The position numbers were made by a program, and so were the translations under genes. A DNA stretch of 5,186 bases from Paracoccaceae bacterium (GTDB lineage: Bacteria > Pseudomonadota > Alphaproteobacteria > Rhodobacterales > Rhodobacteraceae). The notes beneath the pieces are model-generated. The model saw only the letters and a program-made list of their open reading frames with translations, searched no databases and had not been told where the DNA came from. Shown here piece by piece: positions 4,876-5,186 of the stretch. The stretch spans positions 1 to 5,186 of the forward strand of contig JAHRVZ010000422.1 of the NCBI GenBank assembly GCA_019090405.1, read 5' to 3'. Numbering within the stretch: the stretch's first letter is position 1; each line of letters starts with the position of its first letter.

Positions 4876-5186
4876 ATGTTCCGTTCATATCATTTCAGGA
4901 TGCCGACCCGCTGCTCGACTGGGTTGAGCTGACAAATGCCATGGCCGATGGGCACAAACTGCCCAAGGCACAAATTGACGATACGTTCCTTTATCGGGGC
5001 AAAGACACGTTGCTGTCGCGTGCGGCGTGGATTGATGGGCTGGGCATGGCCGTCAAAACCGCCACGATATTTCCGGACAATCCTGACGCTGGAATTCCGA
5101 TGGTGAATGGGTCTGTGTGCCTATACTCTGACAAAGACGGCGCTTTGTCAGCGCTGATTGATTTCCATCTGATCACCAAATGGAAA
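4872..5186 (+). CDS. ornithine cyclodeaminase / mu-crystallin family protein, N-terminal fragment
   Basis: The first 105 codons are open to the end of the window; the 3' part is missing. Family members are NAD(P)-dependent enzymes, including ornithine cyclodeaminase (ornithine to proline plus ammonia), alanine dehydrogenase and imine reductases. The visible N-terminal substrate domain shows the family pattern: GLGMAVKTATIFPDNP (56-71) with K62 at the usual substrate-binding lysine position, GIPMVNGSVCLYSDKDG (74-90), then SALIDFHLITKWK (93-105). The family commonly has T-x-x-R/K at this last position, followed by the Rossmann domain outside the window. The start is fixed by the ATGA overlap with the HAD gene, which serves as a translational coupling signal. 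Which reaction this member catalyses cannot be told from the fragment, so the name is a family name only. Confidence 0.88.
   Translation, partial: MNVPFISFQDADPLLDWVELTNAMADGHKLPKAQIDDTFLYRGKDTLLSRAAWIDGLGMAVKTATIFPDNPDAGIPMVNGSVCLYSDKDGALSALIDFHLITKWK

Overview
The window looks like a chromosomal segment of an alphaproteobacterium, most likely of the Rhodobacterales (Roseobacter group). This rests on the gene set (class III alcohol dehydrogenase, membrane-bound ferritin MbfA with an Irr-type operator, AEC transporter, S-formylglutathione hydrolase), the moderately GC-rich coding sequence and the dense packing of genes. No mobile element, tRNA, rRNA or CRISPR array is visible.

Layout. Bases 1-192 hold the C-terminus of a glutathione-dependent formaldehyde dehydrogenase (plus strand, 5' end outside the window). 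It converges on a minus-strand TetR-family regulator (224-841), with a GC-rich hairpin between the two stop codons. The AT-rich gap 842-970 is the main regulatory region. It carries divergent promoters for tetR and mbfA, a perfect 5+3+5 palindrome inside the putative tetR promoter spacer, and a perfect 8+1+8 palindrome just before the mbfA ribosome binding site. The second palindrome contains the core of the Irr iron control element. Plus-strand genes follow without large gaps: mbfA (971-1945), an AEC-family permease (1988-2917), fghA (2947-3777), a UPF0178/YaiI protein (3774-4229), a HAD-family hydrolase (4255-4875) and the first 105 codons of an ornithine cyclodeaminase/mu-crystallin family protein (4872 to the window end).

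How the genes work together. The dehydrogenase fragment and FghA catalyse consecutive steps of glutathione-dependent formaldehyde oxidation (S-hydroxymethylglutathione to S-formylglutathione to formate plus glutathione). Here they are separated by a regulator, an iron exporter and a permease. MbfA is an iron-exporting ferritin-like membrane protein, and its operator places it under iron/heme control by Irr. From mbfA onward all genes run the same way with gaps of 42, 29, -4, 25 and -4 bases and no convincing terminator, so read-through from the iron-controlled promoter into the formaldehyde gene is possible. The two ATGA overlaps argue strongly that fghA-yaiI and HAD-ocd are translationally coupled.

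Most genes belong to known families. The more interesting material is in the 842-970 regulatory region and in the unusual combination of iron and formaldehyde genes. I see no clear evidence of a wholly new biological system.
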